Of a stretch of DNA of 64,000 nt, positions 11,301-21,820 are shown one piece after another. The notes under the pieces are model-generated. The model was given only the letters and a program-made list of their open reading frames with translations. It was not told the DNA's origin and ran no database searches. Location of the stretch: assembly GCF_037325665.1 (NCBI RefSeq), contig NC_090250.1, positions 41,605,244 through 41,669,243 of the forward strand, in the 5' to 3' direction. The number at the start of each line of letters is the position of its first letter. Within the stretch, counting starts at the first letter, position 1. Made by a program: the position numbers and the translations under genes. Origin of the DNA: Littorina saxatilis (Eukaryota > Mollusca > Gastropoda > Littorinimorpha > Littorinidae).

Positions 11301-14300
11301 GTCTAGGACATTATTTCTAGGACTGACTAAGCAATAGAACAACATCATGATCTTCATAAGCAAATGATAGTGAGAACAAAACAAAATTCTATACAGATTG
11401 GCCAACTTACCTGGCGGGGGCAGTGGGGGTCCCTTCTATACAGATTGGCCAACTTACCTGGCGGGGGCAGTGGGGGTTCCTTCCAAACAAATTGGCCAAC
11501 TGACCTGATAGATACAGTGGGGGGGGGGGGGGGACTTCCATACAGATTGGCCAACTGACCTGATAGATACAGTGGGGGGGCGGGGGTCTTCCATACAGAT
11601 TGGCCAACTGACCTGGTGGGGGCAGTGGGGCTCCCTTCCAAACAGATTGACCAACTGACCTGATAGATACAGTGAGGGGGGAAGGGACTTCCATACAGAT
11701 TGGTAAACTGACCTGGTGGGGGCAGTGGGGGTCCCTTCCATGCACACGGACAATCCGGGACCCACTGGTAACGGGACGGCCACGGGAAACACCGACAGTG
11801 GCTGAAAGAAGAATGATTATAGCAAACAGAACAGAGCAAGGGTAAAAACACAAAAGAAATTCTTACTTACTCACCATGACGAAGACAAAAAAGCTGTTGA
11901 TCGTTTGCGAATTGCCTAAAAAAAAAAAATTTGGAAAATATCTCGCCATCAAAAACGTTTCGATATGCGAATAAGAAAATAATACGTTCTTCAAAAGAAT
12001 ACTTATTTTTGCATTTACGTTAATCCCGTCGTCCCTCTAGGTCATTAGTTATTTTATAAAAAAAAAGTTTACTTTAAAATTAGAAAAACGTGCCCCCCTT
12101 TCCAGGCCTCCCAACAAGTTTATTTAAAAATGCAGACATGATCCGTACTACCTACCTCGTGCAACTCGTGCTGTCATAGGCACCAGGTCTTCTGATCAAT
12201 TGATCTGTCTGTACAGACTTAAATTAAGGCACAGTCCTCCTCCCCGTGAAAACTATTCTCACAAAAAAGCTATATAACTACAACAAACGACAAAAAGAAA
12301 AGGAAGTTATTCAAACTTTCAATCCAGACAAAAAGAAATATTAATTGGTATGCCGACCTAATGGTCTTTGAGGTGGATGGACACTTCAAATGTATATTAC
12401 CGTCCAACTCGAAATCTAAATAAACTGGTAGAAATGAGGATATGGTTTACGTGAACAGAAAATAATGAATCAAACGGAGAACAAAACTGATATTTTAGGA
12501 AGAGGAACGGGCGGGGATGTAGTTCAGTCGGTAGCGCGCTGGATTTGTATCCAGTTGGCCGCTGTCAGCGTGAGTTCGTTCCCACGTTCGGCGAGAGATT
12601 TATTTCTCAGAGTCAACTTTGTGTGCAGACTCTCCTCGGTGTCCGAACACCCCAAGACCAAGTGCGCACGAAAAAGATCCTGTAATCCATGTCAGAGTTC
12701 GGTGGGTTATAGAAACACGAAAATACCCAGCATGCTTCCTCCGAAAACGGCGTATGGCTGCCTAAAATGGCGGGGTAAAAAACGGTCATACACGTAAAAT
12801 TCCACTCGTGCAAAAAACACGAGTGTATGTGGGAGTTTCAGCCCACGAACGCAGAAGAAGAAGAAGAAGGAAGAGGAAACGGCTAATAACCATAATGGGA
12901 AAGAAAAAAAAACACCCCCTGTGAAGGAAATCACGAATAACACTAACAGGCAAAGTTTAATAGTGATATCCTCCACGCTTTTAGAGCGCTAACCAGAGAT
13001 AATAGAGTGACGTAGCGAAGTGTGGTGCACGTACTGTGAATTCAGCTCACTGACTGAGAGAGTTGATGTTGTGAATCGCAACGAAGATATCGTTACACTT
13101 AACCACTGTCCAGCGACAGGGAGGGGTTGTCACAGGAATCGACCGGGAGAAAGGAAGCCCGAGTAAAGCACTTAACAGGTAAATGGAATAAGCATTTGAA
13201 TATCGCTAATGTTTATCGCATAAGTTGAATCGACTAACACTGTAACTTTAAACATAGCAGACAGATATCTAAGACAAGATGTCCGCTATTTATGTTGTGC
13301 AGTGCGTCGTTTAACCGGTCGGAAAGGAAGATAGCGGCCAGATGACAGAATGAAGGATCTGAGAAGCCGCCGGAATATCACGCCTATAGACCCGCATAGC
13401 TGAGATTCGACGGGATTTCTAGAAGCTAGTGCACGGTTATTTTTGTCCGTAGAGTTGGACCATAGAGGTCACAGGGCGATAGAAACTGAGTAGACCGAGG
13501 TCACCAGTAGCAGGAATTAGTAGTTAAAATACATTTCCTAGTGAACGGCAATAGACGCTGTGTAATTCTGCGCTTGACCAGAATTAAGATATGTCTACAA
13601 TATCTTAATTACTTAAGAGATAAGGAATATTTAGTAGACAGAGCAGACGGTGATTTAAGTCTGCCGTAGTAGTAATTATAACTGGGTTTTGTTGACTACA
13701 CACGAGCCGTGAGTAGATACCTGTAAATTAGATATCGTGTGCCTGTGAGTTCACGGACTGGTCGTGTAATTTTATACCTAAGTTAAGGGTAGAGAGTTTT
13801 GTCATTGCAATTGTGTACGAGATTGTCATCTCGAGTTGTTTTTTTTGGCCTACAAAACTGTGAGTACTGGATTTTTGAGTACCTAACATTTATGTTCATG
13901 ATTGTGTGTATTTGTGTGTATGATGTCATAGCCGTATAATACAGTGGAGGGAACCTACCTTTGGCGTTGTGTTTGATTCATGTATGACAGCATACTAGCA
14001 CATTTACATTCATTCACACCCCCAAAAAACAACGCTTTGACCGAAGTAGAGAAAAAGGTGTGTCAAACACTAATCAAACATTGTTGTTTATCAGCTGGAA
14101 ATTGGTTCAGTTATCGGGCGCAGTGGCGTGTTGGTAAGACGTCGGCCTCCTAATCGGGAGGTCGTGAGTTCGAATCCCGGTCGCTGCCGCCAGGTGGGTT
14201 AAGAGTGGACATTTTTCCGATCTCCCAGGTCAACTTATGTGCAGACCTGCTACATAGTGACTTAACCCCCTTCGTGTGTACACGTACACGTAAGCACAAG

Positions 14301-15497
14301 ACCAAATGCGCAAAGAAAAGATCCTGTAATCCATGTCAGAGTTCGGTGGGTTATAGAAACACGAAAATACCCAGCATGGGCCTCCCCCGAAATCGGGCGT
14401 ATGCTGTCTGAATGGCGGGGTAAAAACGGTCATACACGTAAAAATCAACTCCCACATGGGCGAACGTGGGAGTCTAAGCCCATGAACGATGAAGAAGAAG
14501 AAGAAGAAGAAGGTTCAGTTATCGGAACTCATTTTACAAGGAATCAATATCAGAACGTTTTTATTGCAGGTGCTCAGACGCGATCAAAAAGACTCAACGA
14601 CAATCTCACCGGGTTTCTCCACACACGCTGCAGACAGTTTCCCTCAGTCTCCCACGTACCGTCAGCCAGACACCGTACGATGACGTCCCCGTTTGTGTTG
14701 ATGAAGTCATCATGACACGTCACCCTCCCCATCAGTGACGTGAGGGTGCGATTCCAAATCACGCTGCCATTACATGATGGCACTTTGCTCTCGAAGCATC
14801 TGGGACCTAAAATATGAACGATTACTTCCAATACTGCAAATGCATACACAGCTTGTCCAATAAAGGTTGGAGAATTATTAGTTTGCTTCTGCACGGGGGA
14901 TAACCGGTCATAAGCGGGACTGAGGCTCTCCGCGGGGCCTGACACGATTGAAGGCACGTTTTGTCAGTTTTCTTGGATTTGTTTGATTTACGTCGGGATT
15001 TAAAGTAAGCTACAGATTCAGCGATGCCTTACATTGTTTCTCGATGCATAAAATGTCATAGAGCGGTTCATATTTGTCCGTAAATTACCATCAAAGCTGA
15101 ACATGTCGGCGATCGAGCGCCGGAAATGGCTGTTCGATGGGTTTTGGAAGTAGAAATGTGCTTTATTTCACAAAATCCGCTCGTATTTGACGTCGGTTTG
15201 GGATTTTAATGGACGATGGAGTCACTGAAGATGCAAACAAGTGCTATTTCGGGGGTAGAATATATCGACCGACCCTGTAGACGAGAGGCGGTCACATGTG
15301 AGAGATGATCGTACGCGGGGCTGCCGACCGCGAATGGGACAGCAGATTCATAATTTGTTTTGATCAGTAACATACACTAACAGTCTTTGTTTTTTTAGAA
15401 ATTATTATTTTAATCTAAACAATCATCAGAACATGCACACACTCTCACTCACACACTCTCACTCACACTCACACACACACTCTCACTCACACACACA

Positions 15498-15569
<72 letters not shown>

Positions 15570-18500
15570 TACCATTCTACACACACAAGCTAAACAATAG
15601 GACAGGTTTGGAATGTGTATTTATTTATGGAATCCAAGATTGAGTAAAACATGAAATAATTGAAAGTAACATACCTTTCAACGTTACCAACTGATATTGG
15701 TACTACACATATAAAATGTACAAATAAAATCTGTCAAACTTATTTGAGGAACCAAAAATACACATGCATATGGGCAACTCCCAAAAGGTGCTCCCTGTCA
15801 GATGACATTTTTAAAATATCCACACATAGTTTATTCGAGACAAGGGTGTTGGTATATATGTGTTGACCTGTGTATAGTGAGTGGGGACTGGGGGAGACTA
15901 AACAGCATGTTTCCACTGTATGTAAAGTGGTTTTATGGAAAATATGCCAGGGGTATATCCTGATCCTGAACTATTGTTATGCATGTTCAGCGTATGGCTT
16001 ATTGCATTTGGACTTGCATTTTTTTGTAGCACTGGATTGAACCAGGTATGTTTGGTATACCACCAAAAATAACAACTTCTTCCTGATCAAACTTTTTAAT
16101 ATCCCACTTTGTTCAAATGAACAGATTTGTCTGAAAAAGATACAAAGGCTTGAGTGAACTTTGATATCAAAATTGGCTAAAGATCTGCTTTTTGTGACAA
16201 CCAAATCCTTTATTCACAAACATAGGGAGTCGAAGCAGCACCAAATTAAGCAATGTGAAGAAGCTTTAACAAGAAAAAAATATTTTTCTAAACATAAACC
16301 CCTTTGTTGGAGAAAAAAAAGCATATGTGAATGTTTCTTGTGACAATAGCGTCATGTGTTGTGACTTGTCACGAGAAACATCTTAAATTATCCAGAACCA
16401 ATATTACAGGCAGTCGTGTGCTTTTGTTTTGTTGAACGTCTTGATCAGAAACATTTTAGATCAAAAGAAGCAGTAAATTAGATAAAGTAATAGATTTGCA
16501 AGGATGTGCTGTTTCTTGTGACATGTACTTTTGGTGTGAAGCGATCACTACACTGAATTTGACGCCTTGCTGCCATTTCGCTCGTCTTCCCGGATGTCGT
16601 TTTTCAGCACAGACTACTATAAGCGGTTCATGAAAATGTCGTTCTCGCTGTTAGAAAACGAAATTGATTATTCACAGCAGTGCTGTTTCTTGTGACATTT
16701 GTGACGTGAATTTTGCGACACACAAAAAATAGTTTTAATCATGAAATCCTTGTGTCCATTGACTGCCATCCTACCCCCTGTTACGAGGAGTAGTTCTGAA
16801 GCAACATTCTGGGTTGCCTGATTTTGATTACTTTGGGCAAAGAAGAAAAGGGACAGCCCTTGGCTCAGTATGACGTGAACAGTCACAAGAACCTGTACAT
16901 TTTTAAGTGTTAATTTCAAAACTTTAACATACATTTTTTAAACAAAAGAGTGTTCCACAACGTAGAAGCAACTTTATTGTACATGTTTCATTACTTCAAA
17001 TAAAAAGAAAACAAATATTTTGTTATCAAATGTAAGCTTTTCTGATCACACCAAAAACAATTGGGAAAAAACAGGAAAAATTGGGGGTAAATGTATGTTT
17101 GAAATTCAGTACAAAAATAATAGTAATACATTAGTTTTTGCTACAAACCTTTGATATCATTACATTTAAACATTTCAGATTGCAAAAAAGACTGTTATTG
17201 TATGTTACTGATCAAAACAATATATGAATCTGCTGTTCCATTCGCGGTCGGCAGCCCCGCGTACGATCATCTCTCACATTTGACCGCTTCTCGCCTACAG
17301 GGTCGGTCGATATATTCTACCCCCGAAATAGCACTTGTTTGCATCTTCAATGACTCCATCTTCCATTAAAATCCCAAACCGATGTCAAATACGAGCGGAT
17401 TTTGTAAAATAAAGCACATTTCTACTTCCAAAACCCATCGAACAGCCATTTCCGGCGCTCGATCGCCGACATGTTCAGCTTTGATGGTAATTTACGGACA
17501 CATATGAACCGCTCTATGACATTTTATGCATCGAGAAACAATGTAAGGCATCGCTGAATCTGTAGCTTACTTTAAATCCCGACGTAAATCAAACAAATCC
17601 AAGAAAACTGACAAAACGTGCCTTCAATCGTGTCAGGCCCCGCGTAGAGCCTCAGTCCCGCTTATGACCGGTTATCCCCCGTGTTCTGGTAAATATAAAA
17701 TTAACAGTACAGAGACGTTTGTTGTATTTTATCAAAAACAACACTTTATTTTTATCTACTTGCACAATCCAATAATATACCTGATCCCCGTTTTCCCTAT
17801 TCTAAGTTTGACAATGACCACATGAACTTAAAAAAGGAATTGTGCGAAAATAAGTGTCACGTCAACGAAAGTAAAGAAAGATTCGCGGTGTATTTTTCTC
17901 TAATTGGTGACACCCCTACTGGGGAACGCTATTTTGAGTTTGGTCATAAGTACGAACGGGTAGGCTTGGCAGTATATTTGGTGGTAATGTTGATAACAGT
18001 ACCAAAATCACAATCAATTGTGTTAGATATTAGGTTGTCACAGGGCCGCCGCCTCAAAAGCCGGATATGACGTCATTAAACACATTTCTCGAAAAAATAA
18101 AGAACACTTCTGGGCACATCATCTGGAAGAATTTGAATGTAAAGTTTTATGAAGATCTGCCCAGTAGTTTTTTTTGAATTGGTCAACACACACACACACA
18201 CCATCACCCTCGTCTCGATTTCGGTCTATCTGAAAAAATGTATTCAAATCGTGACTAAATGTAAAACAAATGTGTGTGTCCCCATCGCAGCAATGTTTTT
18301 CAATGCTCAAAGAAACATCAGGCAACAGCTTTAAAAAAAAACAATCCTACTTTGGATCAGTTTTCTTTCTTATGAACGGGACAAGTTCTGCTATACCATA
18401 CACCAGTCCGAAGCGTGCCACGTGTGTGTTGTTTTCTTATCTAACACATGTCCCAGGTGTGTAGTGTGTTGGTGTCTTACCTGTGTTAGCATACATCTGT

Positions 18501-19751
18501 CCCAGGTGTGCAGTGTGTGTGGTGTCTTACCAGGCTGTGTTAACTGTTACATACAACTGTCCCAGGTGTGCAGTGTGTGTGGTGTCTTACCTGTGTTAAC
18601 TGTTACATACAACTGTCACAGGTGTGCAGTGTGTTGGTGTCTTACCTGTGTTAGCATACATCTGTCCCAGGTGTGCAGTGTGTGTGGTGTCTTACCTGTG
18701 TTAACTGTTACATACAACTGTCCCAGGTGTGACGTGTGGAAGCGTCTTACCTGTGTTGACAGACATTTGTTCCAGTTGTGCAGTGTGCTTGTGTCTTACC
18801 TGTATTAACATACATCTGTCCCAGGTATGCAGTGTGTGTTGTGTCCTACCTGTGTTGACATACACTTGTCCCAGGTGTGCAGTGTGTTAGTGTCTTACCT
18901 GTGTTGACAGACATTTGTTCCAGTTGTGCAGTGTGTTTGTGTATTACCTGTATTAACATACATCTGTCCCAGGTATGCAGTGTGTGTTGTGTCTCACCTG
19001 TGTTGACATACACTTGTCCCAGGTGTGCAGTGTGTTACTTAGTGTCTTACCTGTGTTAACGTACACCTGTCCCAGGTGTGCAGTGTGTGTGGTGTCTTAC
19101 CTGTGTTAACTGTTACATACACCTGTCCCAGGCTTGCAGTGTGTGTGGTGTCTTACCTGTGTTAACATAAATCTGTCCCAGGTGTGCAGTGTGGAAGTGT
19201 CTTACCTGTGTTGACATACACTTGTCCCAGGTGTGCAATGTGTTAGTGTCTTACCTGTGTTGACAGACACTTGTCCCAGTTGTGCAGTGTGTGTGTGTCT
19301 TACCTGTGTCAGTTAACATACATCTGTCCCAGGTGTGCAGTGTGTTAGTGTCTTACCTGTGTCAACATACACTTGTCCCAGGTGTGTAGTGTGCGTGGTG
19401 TCTTACCTGTATTAACATACACCTGTCCCATGCTTGCAGTGTGTGTGGTGTCTTACCCGTGTTAACATACACCTGTCCCAGGTGTGCAGTGTTAACGGTG
19501 TTGTCCAGAGCAGGCTGCAGGTAGCAGGTGCGAGAGGAGACGTTGAAGACAAAGGAGGTGCAGTGACTGTACTTGTTACACTCCCTGATACATTCCACCT
19601 TAGACCTTCCCTGCACCTCCACCTCGTAACCGCTGACCTCCAAGTCCTGACCGCTCAGCCGTCGCCAGGACGACGTGGTCACGTGATTCAGCCCAGTGGT
19701 CAAGGGAAATGCGGACCAAGTCAACATCAGAAGAAAGAACAAACTTTGCAT
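8254..19751 (-). CDS. Secreted PAN / CCP-like / galectin chimeric lectin (5 exons)
   Basis: Exons in transcript order: 19751-19457, 14806-14627, 11801-11660 (or 11713), 9658-9454, 8382-8254. With the 11660 donor the total is 951 bp, giving 316 aa and a TGA stop. Seen: a start with hydrophobic leader MQSLFFLLMLTWSAFPL; a PAN/apple-like region with motifs VECIREC, CTSFVF and CYLQP; a CCP-like module ending VRCLADGTWETEGNC; then a galectin fold with GSRIVRVHG, DIALHADFRFNF, LNGSY and PFFFTVGVPFSL, and a C-terminal strand set ending in LDVLCNN. Galectins bind beta-galactosides and PAN and CCP modules bind proteins or sugars, so an extracellular recognition or immune role is inferred. Strong acceptors and donors frame most exons. 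The exon 2 donor (C/GTGTGTGG) is weak, and a better GTGAGA lies 17 bp further on but breaks the phase. The galectin lacks a clear HxNPR motif (it has HADFR), so classical galactose binding is doubtful. Confidence 0.72.
9137..9389. mobile_element. MITE of the same family, single core
   Basis: Inverted arms of ~100 bp with GTGAAAGAGTGAATACTCTT; core GCCAGCCACTAGCGTGGGGT once. In lectin intron 4. Confidence 0.8.
9454..9658 (-). CDS. Lectin exon 4: galectin core
   Basis: The acceptor is TGCTCCAG/T, preceded by a CTAAT-type branch region and pyrimidines. The donor AGG/GTATGT is strong. The product reads FTVDLLTGSGDIALHADF, then LNGSYTGG, then the FTVGVPFSL strand and TATKFR, the central beta-sandwich of a galectin. 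GTG at 9651 is an internal valine, not a start. Confidence 0.8.
10084..10312 (-). repeat. Second block of the exon 3 minisatellite
   Basis: Four more units of the same repeat, separated from the main block by a retroelement-like insertion at about 10313-11390. One donor reads GTAAGT, two read GTCAGT and one is lost (GCCAGT). Both blocks were probably one array before the insertion. Confidence 0.85.
10313..11390 (-). mobile_element. Retroelement 3' fragment with (TTGAG)n-type tail
   Basis: On the minus strand the segment ends GCCAATAAAATTTGAG followed by repeats of TTGAG, the kind of 3' tail made by non-LTR elements. It interrupts the lectin minisatellite, with repeat units on both sides. Inside are C-runs and AT-rich sequence with no recognisable reverse transcriptase frame, so it is a 5'-truncated copy or untranslated tail. 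Confidence 0.5.
11390..11760 (-). repeat. 47/53 bp minisatellite carrying exon 3's splice donor (7 donors)
   Basis: On the minus strand the unit runs from CAG/GTCAGT or CAG/GTAAGT through TTGGCCAATCTGTATGGAAG and a C-rich stretch to the next CAG. Exon-like ends fall at 11713, 11660, 11613, 11560, 11505, 11458 and 11411, spacings 53, 47, 53, 55, 47 and 47. The upstream reading frame stays open across the whole array. Confidence 0.9.
11660..11801 (-). CDS. Lectin exon 3: N-terminal strands of the galectin domain, ending inside a donor-bearing minisatellite
   Basis: The acceptor TTCTTTCAG/CC joins exon 2 in phase as a proline codon. It encodes TVGVSRGRPVTSGSRIVRVHG, the PGxxIxVxG strand that starts galectin domains. 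The first donor (CAG/GTCAGT, exon end 11713) gives the normal galectin spacing but leaves phase 0, while the next exon needs phase 2. The donor one repeat further on (exon end 11660) restores the frame and adds 18 residues. Which donor is used cannot be told from DNA alone. Confidence 0.6.
12510..12872 (+). mobile_element. Chimeric SINE: family 1 head on family 2 body
   Basis: The head (GGGCGGGGATGTAGTTCAGT through GTGTCCGAACACCCC) is family 1, but from CAAGACCAAGTGCGCACG on it carries the family 2 body and (AGA)n tail. In lectin intron 2. Confidence 0.8.
12875..14110. other. Unassigned part of lectin intron 2
   Basis: No frame over 60 codons, no tandem structure. Moderately GC-balanced and different in texture from the AT-rich introns, so an unidentified repeat is possible. 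Confidence 0.3.
14115..14511 (+). mobile_element. tRNA-derived SINE, family 2
   Basis: Head with GTGTTGGTAAGACGTCGGCC and GAGTTCGAATCCCGG; body with GATCCTGTAATCCATGTCAG and GTCATACACGTAAAA; (GAA)n tail. Target duplication GGTTCAGTTATCGG at 14104-14117 and 14512 on. Confidence 0.9.
14627..14806 (-). CDS. Lectin exon 2: CCP (sushi)-like module
   Basis: The acceptor ATTTTAG/GT joins exon 1 in phase and completes a glycine codon. The 59 codons read GPRCFESKVPSC to GNCLQ, with G-D-V-I-V-R-C and DGTW as in CCP modules. There are five cysteines where a standard CCP has four. The 3' boundary is the weak donor GTGTGT at 14626; it is preferred because phase 1 fits the next exon. The stronger GTGAGA at 14609 would leave phase 0. 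Confidence 0.65.
14892..17683. mobile_element. 2.8 kb non-autonomous DNA element with ~0.5 kb terminal inverted repeats
   Basis: 14892-15397 is repeated in inverted orientation at about 17178-17683 with few mismatches. Both outer ends read CACGGGGGATAACCGGTCAT inward. The flanks show a 5 bp duplication TTCTG (14887-14891 and 17684-17688). The interior is AT-rich with a CT/AC microsatellite at 15430-15566 and no frame resembling a transposase. It lies in lectin intron 1, only 85 bp from the exon 2 acceptor. Confidence 0.85.
18030..18268 (-). mobile_element. ~900 bp repeat, diverged partial copy
   Basis: Keeps AAAAGCCGGATATGACGTCA, a short (CA)n, CCCTCGTCTCGATTTC and GACTAAATGTAAAAC. Confidence 0.65.
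18430..19500 (-). repeat. ~50 bp minisatellite whose unit carries exon 1's end and 5' splice site (about 20 units)
   Basis: Read on the minus strand, each unit is CTGCACACCTGGGACAGG, then TGTATGTTAACACAG, then GTAAGACACC and a CA-rich tail. The gene-proximal unit is the real end of exon 1 (donor at 19456). Some 19 further units follow in intron 1, nearly all keeping CAG/GTAAGA; a few read GTGAGA, GTAGGA or GTAATA. The units sit at about 48-58 bp spacing. Confidence 0.9.
19457..19751 (-). CDS. Lectin exon 1: signal peptide and PAN/apple domain
   Basis: ATG at 19751 opens a typical secretory leader (residues 1 to about 20), followed by a PAN/apple-like domain through residue 98. Cysteines occur in VECIREC, SHCTSF and RTCYLQ, the usual apple spacing. 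The exon ends G/GTAAGA, leaving phase 1. The donor and the last ~33 coding bases are the first unit of the tandem array at 18430-19500. Confidence 0.8.
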
Positions 19752-20897
19752 CGTTACTTTCTATAGCAGCCGAGTGTCCGCACTTCATACATTGGTTGGA
19801 TTTAAACGACAATGGCTAACCGCTTTTTGCACTCGTATTTAGTAGTCTCCTTCAATAGCAAGAATATTGTTTCACGGCCTTTTTCAGCTTCCAAACGGAC
19901 ATAGGATTGGAATGATTCCGTCATTGAGAGGTAGACTGAACGATCCAGAATTTTTTCTACTTGTTATCCACTGCAAAGATTGCCGTGTGAGCTTTCGCAC
20001 CTCGGTCTCTATAAAGAGAAAAAGATTGACAAACCTGTAACGTCACCAAACAATCGCGAAGCACCAGTGTTGGAAGTGGTATTTTGAAATATTAACAGAC
20101 TTTATACATGTACATGTAGAATTAGACACAAGATGGATACCCCACAATCGATTCGTTGGGGCGGTCTACGGATGTTAATCAAACGCCATAAATCCGGTTA
20201 CACTCTGTGAACGATGTTTGATCGAAAGCAATTTGAGCTACACAAGTAACACCTAGCTTCACGCTTCTATCAAAATCTTGGCTTCTAATCATAACTCGTG
20301 ATTCAGACAAGATTTGCGACAAAGCCTTACAGGTTGCATGAAATGAAACGTGCAACAAAGACCTGGAATCACCTCTGTAGTTGATTCAATCGCGCATTAT
20401 GAAGACAAGTAAAGGGATACAGAAGTTGATTCTGGTTGGCTACCCATGGTAACATAAATGTCATATATGTGTCACATGTGGATGATATGTGGTTGCTACG
20501 TGGGTGAAATGAGGACCTTTATTTGTCGAGATTTTACCTAAGCATAGCGATCAGTCGCAGAACTGTCCTCGGGCGAAAGACGATTTCTGTCTCATTAAAA
20601 TTAATGTGAAGGACATTGATTCATGATGTATTTATCTCGCGGGGCCTTTCAGGTCCATCGTTTGTTGACTTTCGTATGCGCTCTAAAAGCCCTGGATTCC
20701 CTTCTTTTTAATGCAAATTGATGAAGACTTAACTGCACAAAGGCCGACGGAAAATTAATGAAACTGCCACAATAACGGTGCTTAATGTGGAATTATGGTT
20801 ATTACATCAAGGTGCAATTTCCGTCTAGGCCAGGCACCGGAGAAAAGCATACAAAGTAATTCCTTTCTAAACTTTCCATGTCTAGCCTCATCCAATC
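19752..20897 (-). promoter_or_regulatory. 5' flank of the lectin gene
   Basis: 1.1 kb between the lectin start codon and a SINE. I see no clear TATA box at a fitting distance and no 5' UTR exon can be assigned. Position is the only evidence. Confidence 0.3.
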
Positions 20898-21281
20898 TTC
20901 TTCTTCTTCTGCGTTCGTGGGCTGAAACTCCCACGTACACTTGTGTTTTTGCACGAGTGGAATTTACGTGTACGACCGTTTTTACCCCGCCATTTAGGCA
21001 GCTATACGCCGCTTTCGGAGGAAGCATGCTGGGTATTTTCGTGTTTCTATAACCCACCGAACTCTGACATGGATTACAGGATCTTTTCCGTGCGCACTTG
21101 GTCTTGTGCTTGCGTGTACACACGAAGGGGGTTAAGTCACCAGCAGGTCTGCACATAAGTTGACCTGGGAGATCGGAAAAATCTCCACTCTTAACCCACC
21201 AGGCGGCAGCGACCGGGATTCGAACTCACGACCTCCCGATTAGGAGACCGACGTCTTACCACCACGCCACTCCGCCCGTCC
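20898..21281 (-). mobile_element. tRNA-derived SINE, family 2
   Basis: Complete minus-strand copy. Target duplication CTCATCCAATC at 20887-20897 and 21282-21292. Upstream of the lectin start codon by 1.1 kb. Confidence 0.9.
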
Positions 21282-21758
21282 CTCATCCAATCAAAACTGG
21301 AAACTAAGAGCGGCAGAAACTGAGGTAAACATTATTTCTTGACTAGATGCGCATAACTCCGAGGAGCGTTAAAGTCCCCATTGGTTTGTCCCTTCAACTT
21401 TAAATTGAATTGAGTGTATAGTTAACGTGTTTGTTGGTTGTTGCTCATTGAAAAGACGAAATAGCACTCGGAGATATATAACACATGGCGTGAAGCGGTA
21501 TAAAAACATTTTGTCAATCTGTTTTCCTCAAACTAAAAGATCAACACTTAAAAAAAACAGCCAACCGAGACTACATGTATGTACAAAGGCTTCGCTAGCC
21601 TAAACCCGAAGACTGGTTCGGGTCCAGCACGTCCCCTCGAGCGTAGTGCCTAAAAGAATAAGATGGGATCAATTTTGGGTCGATTACTATTATTTTAAGC
21701 TTTAATTCTAATCAGAATTTTGCATATATGATTCAATCATATATTTTCTTTAAAGGCT

Positions 21759-21762
<4 letters not shown>

Positions 21763-21820
<58 letters not shown>

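Noticed and set aside
11354-11851. Long proline-rich minus-strand frames
   Set aside because: All three frames are open because the minisatellite unit is C-rich. Only the part up to the used donor of lectin exon 3 is treated as coding.
12875-14110. A solo long terminal repeat
   Set aside because: The texture differs from the neighbours, but I could not find paired ends, a target duplication or a second copy in the window.
14574-14957. A 127-codon start at 14957 for the CCP frame
   Set aside because: The first ~50 codons run through a transposon end and intron; a good acceptor at 14807 and phase match with exon 1 place the exon at 14806.
14892-17683. Calling the long-TIR element Transib or RAG-like
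   Set aside because: CAC ends and a 5 bp target fit, but the rest of the end sequence does not and no transposase is present.
18430-19500. CRISPR-like spaced repeats
   Set aside because: Units are contiguous and drift gradually, with no unique spacers; this is a eukaryotic intron minisatellite.
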